Source: Papio anubis
Lineage: Eukaryota > Chordata > Mammalia > Primates > Cercopithecidae
Direction of reading: 5' to 3'
Assembly: GCF_008728515.1 (NCBI RefSeq)
Contig: NW_022167319.1
Coordinates: 186,001 to 250,000, forward strand
Length of the DNA: 64,000 nucleotides
The translations under genes and the position numbers were made by a program. A model generated the notes under the pieces. That model was not told where the DNA came from. It made no database searches and saw only the letters and a program-made list of their open reading frames with translations. Positions 47,945 through 59,186 of this stretch are shown here, piece after piece. Numbering within the stretch: position 1 is the stretch's first letter; every line of letters starts with the position of its first letter.

Positions 47945-48166
47945 AATGGGGGGTGTCCAATCTTTTGGCTTCCCTGGGCCACGTTGGAAGAACTGTGTTT
48001 GGCCACACATAAAATACACTAATGATAAATGATGAGCTTAAAAAAAAAAAATTGCAAAAAAAAAAAAAATCTCATGTTTTAAGAAAGTTTACGAATTTGT
48101 GTTGGGGCACATTCAAAGCGGTCCTGGGCCCGGATGCAGCCCACGGGCTGCGGGATGGACAAACTT
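47945..48166. mobile_element. Probable hAT DNA transposon
   Basis: Inverted termini GGGTGTCCAATC and GGATGGACAAAC, interior GGCCACACATAAAATACACT and TTACGAATTTGTGTTGGG. A MER-type non-autonomous element; I do not assign the subfamily. Two A-runs (48041-48070) lie inside. Confidence 0.6.
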
Positions 48167-48254
48167 GATGTAGAAGTGGAGGGGAGGGCCTACACAAAGT
48201 AACCAAGGAATGTTTACAGACCGATTATCTCTTCATGTGAAAATGATTTTGATA

Positions 48255-48375
48255 TTTCTTAATATCAACCTCATAAGTCCCTTATAAGGATTATGAGTTC
48301 ATATTTTTAAAACGCTTAAAACAGTACCTGGCACATAGTAAGCACCATATTAAGTGTCTGTTAAGTTACTTTTAA
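48255..48375 (+). mobile_element. MIR fragment
   Basis: AAACAGTACCTGGCACATAG followed by TAAGCACCATATTAAGTG is the MIR right end. Confidence 0.65.
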
Positions 48376-48589
48376 TCAGTTTCCAATTGCATTCGTTCAC
48401 ACATCAGAGATCTGCAATGCCTAAAGAAATTACCAGGTTGAGAGAGAAGTTCCAATTGGACAGTCCTTAAACCTAAAACTAGAAAGAAAGAGGTCTCAGA
48501 GAATGTTTCATGCAAGTTCCTCATTTCATGGTTGAAGAAATTAATCATATTACCTCATATTTGCAGAGAAATTCATAGGTTACAAAAAG

Positions 48590-48800
48590 CTTTCACAACT
48601 ATTATTAAGTTTAATTATCAGAACAGCTTGTAAGGGATGAAAGGCAAGTATAATTAACTCTATTTACTCATGAGGAAATCGAACCAGAAATGTTAAGTGA
48701 CTTGTCCAAGGTCACAGTGAGTAAGTGAAAAGGTCCCGGCTTGAATCCAGGTCTCTCGATGCCCAGTCCAGAATTCTTTCCTCTGTAAAACACACTGCAA
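48590..48800 (-). mobile_element. MIR fragment
   Basis: Antisense MIR: GTTAAGTGACTTGTCCAAGG, TCACAGTGAGTAAGTG, CTTGAATCCAGGTCTC. Confidence 0.85.
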
Positions 48801-49200
48801 CTTGGGCCCTGGACTTGAGTCACATTTGGAAACAATGATTCCAGTGATTACAGGACCCTAAATGAAAGTTCTATTGCAAATGCTAATGTGAAAAGGCAAC
48901 TCTATTAACTGCATGTAGAAGTAATCAATAGTTGGCAAAATATCTACCTACACATGGGTGTATAGTATAAAATGCCATGATTACATATATTCACAAAGGT
49001 CATCACAAATCTGCACAGCACTCAAGTGACAGTTCTCCATAATAGGCCATTCAGAGATTGCCAGACCCTGAGAATATTGATGTCACTCTAAGAAAAGACT
49101 GCCACTTCCCTTAAAGCAAACCCAGAAGGGAAAGGTTTGCCCCAGAGGATGTGAAGACACGGAGCCTAACAAGGCTCTGCGGGATTACACGCAGGTTGCC
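48801..49200. other. Repeat-free promoter-proximal intron
   Basis: Leads into the CpG island; base composition rises in GC toward 49200. No repeat recognised. Confidence 0.4.
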
Positions 49201-49808
49201 AACTCCCAGCGACAAATGAGTACCGACCCTCCCAGCCGGTGAATCAGCTCGCGTTCATCCGGCAACATCTTTCCCCGGGGCTCGCCACCCCCAGCGCAGC
49301 TAAACCGGGGAGCTAAAGGTGATACGGCCACCGTTTGCAGGATTCAAAATAACCTCACAGAAAGGCTGGCTGGCGGTACAAGCAGCACTGCATACCAACA
49401 CAGGACGTTATTTTAAGCGCGTGTCCCCATGAGAGAAACCATCCGATCTACCGGAGCAAGCATCTCCCACCCGCCGGGAATTTTCCAAAGCCAAGCAGGA
49501 GTGGAGGCACGCCCGCCCTGCTAAATCCACATGGGCCCCCTTTCCACTCGGAAGCCCGCTCTGCCCCCAGCTCCAGCAGCGCAGCAGGAGCCAGGGAGAC
49601 CCCCGAGGCGGGCCTCCCTCTGTCGCCTTAACCATCTCGCCCGAAAGAGGAAAGTGCTGCAGCGGGCGACCGGCGGGTAGGGCCGAGGGTTCTGAAGCGC
49701 TGAAGGGGGTGGCGCTGGGCCCGCCGCTCCCGCCCCCTCCCCAGCCTGACAGCTGGCGGCGAGGGCCGCGCGGCCCCAGTCCTCGACGCCGGCCACGGGG
49801 CGCCTTAC

Positions 49809-49835
49809 CTTTGTGTAGAGCTCCGACGCAGCCAT
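49809..49835 (-). CDS. MYO5A: MYO5A coding exon 1 (residues 1-9 of myosin Va)
   Basis: Myosin Va is the two-headed processive actin motor that carries melanosomes (with RAB27A and melanophilin) and neuronal ER and vesicles. The exon reads MAASELYTK, the exact start of myosin Va, ending at a codon boundary (phase 0) before a consensus donor AAG|GTAAGG (GT at 49808-49807). The next residues (FARVW...) lie on exon 2, outside the window. The start has G at -3 and G at +4, a strong context. The frame stays open leftward into the intron to 49521, but that is read-through of CpG-rich DNA. The same nine residues could also begin MYO5B/C-like genes, yet MYO5B and MYO5C start differently, so MYO5A is the best call. 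The GC-rich leader to the right may carry short upstream ORFs. Confidence 0.92.
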
Positions 49836-49977
49836 GGCGGGCTCCGCGCGCCTACGCCCCCCGCCTGTGCGGAGGCCGCACCTCGCCTGGGCGGCCGTCC
49901 GCGCGGACTAGGAAGCGCCCGCAGCCGCCGGCGGGGAGCAGGGCAGGGCCGGGCGGGGCCGGGCAGGGCGGGGCGCC

Positions 49978-50010
49978 TCAGGCGCTGGCGGCCCGCGGGG
50001 GCCTAGCCAT
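49978..50010 (-). other. Short upstream ORF in the probable MYO5A leader
   Basis: Ten codons (MARPPRAASA) and TGA, start with G at -3 and +4. It ends 142 nt before the MYO5A start codon, enough for reinitiation. Real only if transcription starts right of 50010. Confidence 0.5.
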
Positions 50011-50135
50011 CACTCCCGGGCTCGCGGCGAGCAGCCGCAAGCGCTCCACCTGCCCGGGGTCCTGGGGGTCGCCGCCGCCGCCGCCGCAGCCACCTCGGCG
50101 GCCCGCGATGCTGCCGCCGCCGCCGCCCTGTGCAT
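50010..50135 (-). other. Second possible upstream ORF, overlapping the first (TGATG)
   Basis: 41 codons, alanine-rich because it reads the GCG/GCC repeats; its TGA at 50012-50010 overlaps by one base the ATG of the next ORF. Depends on a transcription start right of 50135, which is unproven. Confidence 0.35.
50071..50127. repeat. Two (GCC)n/(CGG)n runs
   Basis: Runs of five to six GCC/CCG units at 50071-50087 and 50111-50127, CGG on the MYO5A strand. Short and within normal range for leader CGG tracts. Confidence 0.9.
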
Positions 50136-50480
50136 TATGGGAGCGGGAGGAGGCTGCGCTCCAGCTGGGCCACCGCGGCTGCTCTGGGCTCTCTCAGGCT
50201 CACGCTGCCTCCCAACGGCTGCGAGCACAGAGCATCATCATCATCAGCCTGCCAGCCGGCGCCGCCGCCTCCCGCGCTACCGAGGCCCTGAAACCCGCCC
50301 GGGACACTGGCCCCGAGGGCGCGGCACACCCCGGGCGCAGGCCCCGAAGCGAGCCCGGGACTCTGCTGCGGAGCCTAGCCCCCGTGGTAGGGCAGCCATG
50401 GCGGGGGCTGTCACTGTGTCCGAGTAAACGATGGGAACCTCGAGGCTGTTCCTCCCGTCCTTCCAAGCATTCCTAGGGAG

Positions 50481-51481
50481 AGGATTAGGGGAAGCCCTCT
50501 TGAAAGACTGTAGAATAACCCAGAACTGCAGAAGAGCCTTGTCAGCAGGAGTGACCCGGGAGATGGGCAATGCAGGACCGGGAATTTGAGGTTAAGGATG
50601 ATCACCAAGGTCATTCCGAGCACCTCGATGTCTGCAGCAAAGCCGTGTCATCATGCCGGGAGGGCAGGAGCCGCTTATAAGCTACAGAAACTTAAGTGAC
50701 TTTGAAACGAGATAGCCTCAGGGGACAGCCCAGGTGCCTCTTTCCTAGACCTGTGCGTTTGCAGAGATGCAGCTACCCTTATGTCCCAGCCTTCTTTCCT
50801 ATCCTGTTCTCTGCTGGTGATTGTCGGCTCCATGGTGGCACCTGAAGTTTCTCCAGTTGCCACCTGAAAATGACAGAGTACTTACATGGAAAATCTGTAT
50901 CTGCAGTTTAACTCAGCATCAAAAGGTCAAAGCCGCCCTCACTCTCCTCACGGTGATCCTTGCACATCCAGCACAAAAATGTGGTCTTTCTACTCCCAAC
51001 CCTGCGCAGTCTTCACCCTCTATCTTCTCCCCACCCTCATTTTCGTTCCTGGTTGAATAATCTTCATTGTTGTTGTTGTTGTTGTTTGTTTAATCCCTGC
51101 CTCATCTCTGGTGTCTTTGAACTACAACTGGTCCCCAGTAGCCTGTTATAGTAATCTGGTAGACCATTTCTATCAAGACCAACTCTCATGGCTGGGGGCC
51201 CCGGTTGTGTGTGTTATGTGTGTGTGTATTTGGAGAAAGACCATTCATTCGCTGAAAGGAACAGGGGGCCAGTCCTTACTCCCTGGAACTCAGACCTCTC
51301 CTCTTCGCCCACAATCCCCACGGAAATACTAGAGGGAATGGTTACAGAGTCGAAAGCCCTGCAGATTTGTCTCTGTTCCTTTCCATTGTAAAACCAAATC
51401 GCTTTCATGTTTCTGGGACCCACCCTTTCTTCACCCAGACATAAAAAGAGAAAACGTGTGCAGTGACGACCAACGGAACGG
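50481..51481. other. Promoter-flanking intergenic sequence
   Basis: Unique-looking; simple repeats (TTG)n at 51067-51090 and (TG)n at 51207-51229. No exon recognised on either strand. Confidence 0.45.
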
Positions 51482-51640
51482 AAGGAGCACTGGATTGAGA
51501 TTTAGGAGGCCTGGCTCCTACGCCTTGCAGTTTCTTCATGCCATGTGCAAGGTGGTAACCACTCTGCCTGTTTTCTCACCATCAGATAATACCTACCTCC
51601 CAGGACTGTTGAGGAATACTGAGTATACTGAGAAAAAAAA
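51482..51640 (+). mobile_element. MIR fragment
   Basis: GAGCACTGGATTGAGATTTA, GGAGGCCTGGCTCCTACGCC and GATAATACCTACCTCCCAGG follow MIR order; an A-run follows. Confidence 0.75.
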
Positions 51641-51837
51641 AAAAAAACTAAAAACTGGAGGAGTTCTTGTAGGTGTGAATGCTTTCTTCGTTTTCTTTTC
51701 TTTTTTTCAAGTGACGAGGAGAAAAAAGAAATGGGAATTATCCTCTTTTAAGTCCAGAACACATGCATTCAACCACTCAAATATTTGGGGCCATGCTAAA
51801 AGAAAGGTAATGGAGATGAGGAGGAGAAGAGTTTTGT

Positions 51838-52132
51838 TTATTTATTTATTTATACTGAGTCTTGTTCTCTCGCCCAGGCTGGAGTCCAGTGGCACAATCT
51901 CGGCTCATTGCAACCTCTGCCTTCCAGGTTCAACCGATTCTCGTGCCTCAGCCTCCTGAGTAGCTGGGATTACAGGTGCCCACCACCACGCCCAACAAAT
52001 TTTTGTGTTTTTAGTAGAGACAGGGTTTCACCATGTTGTCCAGCTTGGTCTCAAACTCCTGACCTCAAGCTATCCGCCCGCCTCGGCCTCCCAAAGTTCT
52101 GGGATTACAGGAATCAGCCACTGTGCCTGGCC
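51838..52132 (-). mobile_element. AluS-like element
   Basis: Antisense Alu with a (TTTA)n tail; GTTTTGT on both sides as the likely target duplication. Confidence 0.9.
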
Positions 52133-52469
52133 AGGTTTTGTATTCTTGACCTTACCTTACTTCCTTCAGAAAAAAAGCAGAGTAAAAAGCCAGGAGCAGC
52201 AAAGGGAAGCCCTGAGGGGTGGCCTCTGCTAACTTCCACGTATACATTCACAGTTCCAAGCACTCTGTCACTAGTGAGGTGTAGAAATCAGCAATAGATA
52301 CAGCTTCCCAGGGTTTGGGATCCCTCTCTCAAACAGTAGCTAGAGGGTAGTATATTTTATTTTAAGTTGTTAAAGTTTTCCGTTATTGCTTTATTACTGG
52401 CAACATTTTTATGTAGATTGTTTTCAAATGAAAACAAGGTCTAGGTTTATATGAAAAATTCCATTCCTC
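52133..52469. other. No recognised feature
   Basis: Nothing recognised. Confidence 0.3.
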
Positions 52470-52630
52470 ATTTTCAACAAATATTGAGAGCTATCACATG
52501 CCTGACATTGTTCTACATGTTGAGAATTCATGCATGAGCAAAACAGATGAAGAGTCCTGACCCCATGGAGATTCCATTTTAGTCAGGGAGAAAGGCAATG
52601 ATAGAGTTAGAAGGTAAAGGTGGTAAGTGG
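52470..52630 (-). mobile_element. L2 3'-end fragment
   Basis: Antisense L2: TTTTCAACAAATATTGAGAGC, CTGACATTGTTCTACATG, CTGACCCCATGGAGATTCCA. Confidence 0.65.
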
Positions 52631-53095
52631 TGTATTAGTTTCCTAGGGCTGCTATGACAAAGTAATACAAACTGTGTGTAACCAACAGAGAGGTATTATC
52701 TCACAGTTCTGCAGGCTAGAAGTCTGAGATCAAGGGGTTGGGAGGGTTGGTTCCTTCTGAGGACTGTGAAGGAGAATCTTGCCTGTCTCCTGCTTTCTGA
52801 TAGTTTGTGGACAATCTTTGGCATTTGACATTTTTTAGCTTCTGCGACATCCCCTAATCTCTGCCCTCATCTTCACGTGGCAGGCTCCCTGTGTGTGCAC
52901 ATGTCTCTATATCCAAATTCCCCTTTTTATAAGGACACAGTCATAATTGAATTAGGGCCCAACCCACTGCCCTCATCCTAAGTTGATTATCTGCAAAGAT
53001 GGTGTTTCCAAATAAGGTCACACTCACAGGGGTGGTAGGGTGGGGAGAGGTCAGAACTTCAACATTTTTTGAGAGACACAACTCAAACCAGAACA
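52631..53095 (-). mobile_element. MLT1-type (ERVL-MaLR) LTR
   Basis: Antisense LTR from TGTATTAGTTTCCTAGGGCT to AACTCAAACCAGAACA, with CTTTTTATAAGGACACAGTC and TTTCCAAATAAGGTCACA in the expected order. A solo LTR; no internal sequence beside it. Confidence 0.8.
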
Positions 53096-53164
53096 GTATG
53101 CAATGAGAAAAACCGTACAGAGAAGAAAGAATTTGGAGACAGAAGCAATTTGAATTAGGGTAGT

Positions 53165-53285
53165 CATCAAATTCCAATTGAATTATTTTTAATTGAGGGC
53201 TTATTATATGCCAGCACTTATGATAATAAAGATATAGAGGTGAGTGGAACGTGATCATTGGCCTGGAGGAGCTCACTGCAAGGGG
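53165..53285 (-). mobile_element. L2 fragment
   Basis: TTGAGGGCTTATTATATGCC, GGCCTGGAGGAGCTCACTGC in antisense L2 order. Confidence 0.55.
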
Positions 53286-53850
53286 TGGCTGGAGGGATAG
53301 GGGAAGAGGCAGTCCTTGCTGCACGGTCATACAAAATAGTAGCTAATTCTGTAAGACTGGCCCAATTCTAGAAGTAGAAGCACAGTGCTGTGTTACTGGT
53401 TATATATAGTACATCAGTTGAGATTGACATATCCTAATATTTAACTCTTCAGAGGACTAGATACTGAGCATAGGTGACATTTAAGTCAGTGAGAAAGAAC
53501 TCCAAATAGTTCATTGAGAGATCCAAGTGGTGATACGGATAGGAAGTGGTTTATGGTTGAAGGGTATGTGGAGGAACAGCATGAGGAAATGAAACTATGG
53601 AATAGAAAAAAGTTAAGAATACGGTAAGGCTAACTGAAAAGACTTTTGAAAGATGGGAGGCAAGTATCAGGAACTGCTTGGTTTCCCACCTCTTCCCTTC
53701 CCCAATTCCAGCTAGTTATCCTAGCTGCCCCTCACCTGTGAGCTTAGGCAACACTAGGAAAGGAGGCTCAAAAGGTACAATATTTAATTCAATATCAAAT
53801 AAATAATATATGTGAAAATTTTATGTGCAAAGTATATTGTAAATGTAAAT
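53286..53850. other. No recognised feature
   Basis: Nothing recognised. Confidence 0.3.
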
Positions 53851-54157
53851 TATTTTATTTTTTATTTTTTGAGACACAGTCTCACTCTGTTGCCCAGGCT
53901 GGAGTGGAGTGGGGTGATCTCAGCTCACTGCAAGCTCCACCTCCCGTTCAGGTTCAAGCAATTCTCCTGCCTCAGCCTCATGAGTAGCTGAGATTACAGG
54001 CATATGCCACCACACCCAGCTACTTTTTGTATTTTACGGTAGAAGCAGGGTTTCACCATGTTGGCTAGGCTGGTCTTGAATTCCTGAACTCAAGTAATCC
54101 ACCTGCCTTGGCCTTCCAAACTGCTGGAATTATAGGCGTGAGCCACCGCGCCTGGCC
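53851..54157 (-). mobile_element. Alu (older)
   Basis: Full-length antisense Alu with T-rich tail. Confidence 0.9.
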
Positions 54158-54609
54158 TATTACTATTATTTTTATTCCCAATACCTATTACTATAATTCT
54201 AGATTATAATCTTGTGTGTCCTAACATATCTGTCTGATCTCTGGTCTTTTGTACCCCAGTCTTCTAGCCTGTGTCCTGACTACCTGCTGTTTGACCAGCT
54301 TCTGTATCTCTATGCTTAGCTCCATGGCACCTGATTGCTTCAAACAGTTGAATTTTTTTTTTTTTTTGATCTTTAAATACTTCCAGCCCAATTCCATACG
54401 CTTCATACTGCCTTGATCTTCCTGAATGACATCATGTTATAGTACTTATGGACCCCTCTCATCCTGGACCTCCAACACCCACAGACACACACTTGCCTTA
54501 CATGTCGTGGTGATGGAAGCTCTCGAATAGTGAAAATGACTTAGATCCAAATGACCTAGATTCTAGTCCCAGTTCTAACCTAGAGCAAGTCAGGTGAGCT
54601 TTTTAAAAA
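54158..54609. other. Mostly unrecognised, possible MIR trace
   Basis: A T-run at 54354-54368; weak MIR-like text at 54525-54600 (GACCTAGATTCTAGTCCCAG). Confidence 0.35.
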
Positions 54610-55087
54610 TATAATAACAATAATAAACTTTTAAAATTTAGAACAGTTTTAGATTACAGAAAAATTGCAAAGATAGTATGGAATTCCCATATATCCTGCA
54701 ACCAGTTTCCTCTATTATTAATGTCATACATTTTTATGGTTCACTTGTTATAATTAATCAGTCAATAGTGACTTGTTATCATTAACTAAAATACATACTT
54801 GATTCAGGTTTCCTTAGTTTTACCTAATGTCCTTTTTCTGTTCCAGGATCCCGTCCAGGATGCCACATTACATTTAGTCATCATGTCTTATTAGGATCTT
54901 CTTTATGACCTGAAGGCTTATTTAAATAAAAGAAAAAAGAAAAAAAGAACAGAAGATCTTCCTAGCTGACAATTTCTCAGGATTTCTTTGTATTTGATGA
55001 CAATTTTGAGTATAGGTCAGGTATTTTGTAGAATATGTCTCAATTGGGCTATGTCTTGATTAGACTGAGATTGTAAATTTGTTTTGC

Positions 55088-55697
55088 CTTTTTTTTTTTT
55101 TTTTTTTTGAGAAAGGGTCTCACTCTGTCACCCAAGCTGCAGTGCAGTGGAGCAATCTCAGCTAACTACAGCCTCAACCTCCCAAGCTCGAGTGATCCTC
55201 CTTCCTCAGCCTCCCAAGTAGCTGGGACCACAGGTATGTGCCACCATGCCTGGTTAATTTAAAAAAAAAAAAAAAATTTCTTTTTTAAATGGATTCTTGC
55301 TCTGTCACCCAGGCTAGAGTGCAGTGGCACGATCTCGGCTCACTGCAAGCTCAACCTCCTGGGTTCACGCCATTCTCCTGCCTCAGCCTCCCGAGTAGCT
55401 GGGACTACAGGCACCCACCACCATGCCTGGCTAATTTTTTTGTATTTTTAGTAGAGATGGGGTTTCACTGTGTTAGCCAGGATGGTCTCGATCTCCTGAC
55501 CTCGTGATCCTCCCGCCTCAGCCTCCCAAAGTACTGAGATTACAGGTGTGAGCCACCGTGCCCGGCCATTTAAAAAAAAATTTTATAGAGACAAAGTCCT
55601 ACTATGTTGCAGAAGGTGATCTTGAATCTGTGGGCTCAAATGATCCTCTCACCTCGGCCTCCTCAAGTGCTGGGATTACAGGTGTGAGCTACTAAGA
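55088..55697 (-). mobile_element. Alu interrupted by a younger Alu
   Basis: Outer parts 55088-55275 and 55568-55697; ATTTAAAAAAAAA flanks the inner Alu. Confidence 0.85.
55276..55567 (-). mobile_element. AluY/S nested in an Alu
   Basis: Full-length antisense Alu inserted in the linker of the older copy. Confidence 0.9.
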
Positions 55698-55836
55698 CCA
55701 CAGAGTAAAATGTCATTTTCATCACATCACCAGGGTCACACTAGCAACTTGACTTACTATTGTTAATGTCGACCTTAATCGCCTGGCTCAGGTTGTGTTT
55801 ATCAGGTTTCTTCACTGTGAAGGTGCCTTCTCCCGC

Positions 55837-56493
55837 TGTTATGGGCTGCATTGTGTCCCCATCCAAAATTCATATGTTGAAGTCTTAATTCCCAGTACCT
55901 CAGATATGACTATATTTGGAGACAGTGTCTTTAAAGAAGAAATTAAGTTACAGTGAAGTCGATTGCACTTAATTCAATATGACTGATGTCCTTATAAGAA
56001 GAAAAGATTAAGACACAGACAGGTACAGAGGGAAGACCATGCAGAGACACAGGGAAAACACAACCATCTATAAGCCAAGAAGTGAGGAAACCAGAAGACT
56101 CTGCCAGCCCCTTGATCTTGAACTTCTTTTTTTTTTTTTTTTTTTTTTGAGACGGAGTCTCGCGCTGTCGCCCAGGCTGGAGTGCAGTGGCGCGATCTCG
56201 GCTCACTGCAAGCTCCGCCTCCTGGGTTCACGCCATTCTCCTGCCTCAGCCTCCTGAGTAGCTGGGACTACAGGCGCCCACCACCGCGCCCGGCTAATTT
56301 TTTGTATTTTTAGTAGAGACGGGGTTTCACTGTGGTCTCGATCTCCTGACCTTGTGATCCGCCCGCCTCGGCCTCCCAAAGTGCTGGGATTACAGGCGTG
56401 AGCCACCGCGCCCGGCTGATCTTGAACTTCTAGTCAGAATTGTAAGAAAATTAATTTCTATTGTTTAAGCCACAGCTCTAGCAAACTAGTACC
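55837..56493 (+). mobile_element. MLT1-type LTR split by an AluY
   Basis: Sense LTR from TGTTATGGGCTGCATTGTGT through ATGTCCTTATAAGAAGAAAA to GCAAACTAGTACC; Alu at 56128-56416. Confidence 0.8.
56128..56416 (-). mobile_element. Young AluY insertion
   Basis: Very well preserved, with CpGs kept and a 22-base T-run. Exact 15-bp target duplication TGATCTTGAACTTCT (56113-56127 and 56417-56431). A small deletion removes about 13 bases at TTTCACTGTGGTCTCG. Confidence 0.94.
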
Positions 56494-57261
56494 AGAGTCC
56501 TCTTCTTCATACTGTATTCTCAAAAGAAGTCACTATATGCAGCCCCCACTTAAAGACTGGGGCGTTATGCTCCACCTCCGTGAGGATGGAGTACCTAAAT
56601 TATTTAGAATTCTTCTGCGTGGGAGATTTGTCTCATCTCCCCCCTGTATTCATTCATTCAATCGTTTATTGATATCAGTATAGACATGGGTATTTATGTT
56701 ATGCTCTGGGTTATAATTCAGTTTTACTCTATCTTGTTGCTCGGATTGCTGATGCTATGGCCATGGGGAGCTCTTTCAGTTGGCTCCTCCGTCCCTTTGA
56801 CACCCTCATCATTGTGTGTTATTTGGTTTTGGTTTCGTTTGTTTTCTTCAGAGTACTTCCTTACTTTCTAGAACTATGACATGCTCCAGGCTCATCCTAT
56901 ATATTTTCTCATCCAGTCCTATAGTCAACCATTTCTCCAAGGAGCCTTTCATTGGAGAATGGTATTAGAAACCAAGATTTGGGTCTTGGTGCCACTGGGG
57001 TATCGTTGCTTCTAGGCCCTGTCAGCTAGAGAGTGAGGAAATACTGTATGTATGTTTACTAACTCATCCATGTACACATATCTGTAAGGATTTCTGTATG
57101 TGGCCCTGTGCGTCTATATTAAGGTAAATGTGAGTTCACTCTGATGTCTCCCACTTTAATTCATTACCATATGAATCATTCTAGCCTCCTCCCCTTGCTT
57201 TCTATAAACTCTCATTCAGTGAAAAACCTGAGCCTACCTTTTTAGTCAGAGAAACCAAGAC

Positions 57262-57583
57262 GGCCAGGCACAGTGGCTCACGCCTGTAATCCCAGCACTT
57301 TGGGAGGCTGAGGCAGGCACATCACAAGGTCAGGAGTTCAAGACCAGCCTGGCCAACATGGTGAAGCCCCATCTCTACTAAAAATACAAAAAAAAAATTA
57401 GCTGGGCATGGTGGTACATGCCTGTAATCCCAGCTACTCAGGAGGCTGAGGCAGGAGAATTGCTTAAACCAGGACCCAGGAGGTGGAGGTTGCAGCGAGC
57501 CGAGATCACGCCACTGCATTCCAGCCTGGGCTACAGAGCAAGACTCCGTCTCAAAAAAAAAAAGAAAAAAGAAAAAAGAAAAA
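57262..57583 (+). mobile_element. AluS-like element
   Basis: Sense Alu with tail of repeated GAAAAAA; AGAAACCA on both sides. Confidence 0.92.
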
Positions 57584-57698
57584 AAGAAACCAGGATAACT
57601 TTTATATGTATTATTATTATGGAGTTCAGATGAGATAATGAGAAAGTATATTGGAAACCAGACTGTGCTATACAATTTTAAGATATTATTAATCACGG

Positions 57699-58019
57699 GT
57701 TTTTTGTTTGTTTTTTTGTTTTTTTCTTGTTTTTGAGACAGATTGTCACTCTGTCACCCAGGCTGGAGTGCAGTGGCCTTATCTCGGCTCACTGCAACTT
57801 CCACCTCCCGGGTTCAAATGATTGTCTTGCCTCAGCCTCCCGAGTAGCTGGGACTACAGGCGCCAGGCACCACGCTCGGCTAATTTTTTTTTTTTCTATT
57901 TTTAGTAGAGACGGTGTTTCACCATACTGACCAGGCTGGTCTCGAACTCCTGACCCTGTGATCCGCCCACCTTGGCCTCACAAAGTGCTGGATTACAGGT
58001 GTAGCCACTGTGCCCAGCC
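57699..58019 (-). mobile_element. AluS-like element
   Basis: Antisense Alu with T-rich tail containing GTTTGTTTTTTTG. Confidence 0.9.
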
Positions 58020-58860
58020 ATTAATCCTGTTTCTAATTCCACCTCCTCCTACATATTCTCTCCATGCCCTGGACTGCCCGTTTCTGTCATGCTGCAGGAT
58101 CCAATGGAAGCTAAATCAATAACTGAGTGGCTTCTGAAAGAGCACTTTGATAGGGAACAAAATGAAGTTAGGGTCAGCCAGAAAGGATGAGTAACTCAAC
58201 GATCAGGACTGTAAGAATGTATTGATATATTTGGGTATACAGTACTACCTGGCTGTAAGGGCCTCTTTTCATAACTTAAGGCATAGCAAATCAAAATGAA
58301 TAAGGAGATATTGGATTCTTATAACTCTCTGAAGTTCTCACACACTAAAGTGGGTGACTGACAACATTGCAGTGTTGTAGTGAAGAGGCATATCAGAAGG
58401 TGTGACAGCTGTCATATTTATGTTTGTCTGTCATCTTTTCTATAATTAGGGGAATTTCTGTATTAGTCCTGCCTCCTGATAAAAATACCAGACTCAAATG
58501 TTCATCTCTTTTATAGCTCGATGCAGTCATATAACCTAGGCTCTAGCAACCTAGATTCTAGCAACCTTGATTCCTCTGTACAAGACAGGATTCAAAAGTG
58601 AGAAATGTGAGGAAAGAGGCTCTTCCCAGAACTTCCAGTGATCATAGCAGCAGAGATGAACAAATCTGGGGGATAACAGCGATTACAGCAAGGTTGGGCT
58701 CCTGACTTTCAGTTTTTTGTGGTGGCAATAGCAGCAGCAGCAGCAGTTTCCACGATCAGACCATTGCTGTAACGTGTTTCTGGGGTTGCTCCTGGAAGAT
58801 TTACATAAGGCTGTTTCTCCCGTCTTTCCAACAATTTTGTAAGACATCCAGTAACTTTTA
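58020..58860. other. No recognised feature
   Basis: Unique-looking; short (GCA)5 run at 58730-58746. Confidence 0.35.
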
Positions 58861-58864
58861 GTTT

Positions 58865-59186
58865 GTTTGTTTATTGAGATGACGTCTCGCTCTTCTTGTT
58901 TTAAAAGGCCCTGTCTCACTCTGTCGCCCAGCTGGAGTGCAGTGGTGTGATCATGGCTCACTGCAGCCTCGACCTCGCTGGGCTCAGGTGATCTTCCGCC
59001 TCAGCCTCCCGAGTAGCTGGGACTACAGGCATGTGCCACCACACCCAGCTACTTTTTCTATTTTTTGTGGAGATGGAGGTTTTATCATGGTGGTCAGGCT
59101 GGCCTCGAACTCCTGGGCTCAAGCATACCACCCACCTCAACCTCCCAAAGAGCTGGGATTACCATCGTAAGCCACGATTTCTGGTC
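58865..59186 (-). mobile_element. Alu with insertion near its 3' end
   Basis: Antisense Alu. Its start is repeated: TTGAGATGACGTCTCGCTCTTC, then TTGTTTTAAAAGGCC, then CTGTCTCACTCTGTCGCCC. Confidence 0.85.

Larger units (their letters stand above)
1..49808 (-). other. MYO5A: MYO5A intron 1 (5' part)
   Basis: Everything left of the splice donor at 49808-49803 lies inside the first intron of MYO5A, transcribed right to left. No second coding exon (it should continue FARVWIPDPEEVWK) was noticed, so the intron extends past the window edge and is at least 49.8 kb. It is packed with Alu, L1 and older repeats and carries two processed pseudogenes on the opposite strand. Long first introns often contain enhancers; candidate sites here are listed as findings, not as established elements. 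Confidence 0.8.
49200..50480 (-). promoter_or_regulatory. MYO5A: CpG island and MYO5A promoter
   Basis: GC and CpG content rise sharply at about 49200 and fall after about 50480; the core is 49640-50430. No TATA box is evident, as expected for a broad CpG-island promoter. Several GC boxes (GGGCGGGG-type, about 49950-49975) and CGG/GCC trinucleotide runs at 50071-50087 and 50111-50127 are visible. The transcription start cannot be read from sequence alone; a leader of a few hundred bases right of 49835 is likely. No repeat has inserted here, unlike the flanks. Confidence 0.88.
54610..57240 (-). mobile_element. Old L1M element, interrupted
   Basis: Fragments 54610-55085, 55705-55836 and 56640-57240 carry text such as GTTCCAGGATCCCGTCCAGG, TCACATCACCAGGGTCACAC, GAGCTCTTTCAGTTGGCTCC and GATTTGGGTCTTGGTGCCAC, which I recall together in L1M 3' regions. 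Alus (55088-55697) and an MLT1 LTR (55837-56493) interrupt it. The strand is inferred from T-richness and is uncertain. Confidence 0.65.

Noticed and set aside
49709..50476. Plus-strand open frame of 255 codons over the CpG island
   Set aside because: It runs antisense through MYO5A exon 1 and its leader; stop codons are rare in such GC-rich DNA and the product is a low-complexity P/R/A-rich string with no domain.
51456..51959. 167-codon plus-strand frame
   Set aside because: It strings together MIR, an A-run and antisense Alu sequence.
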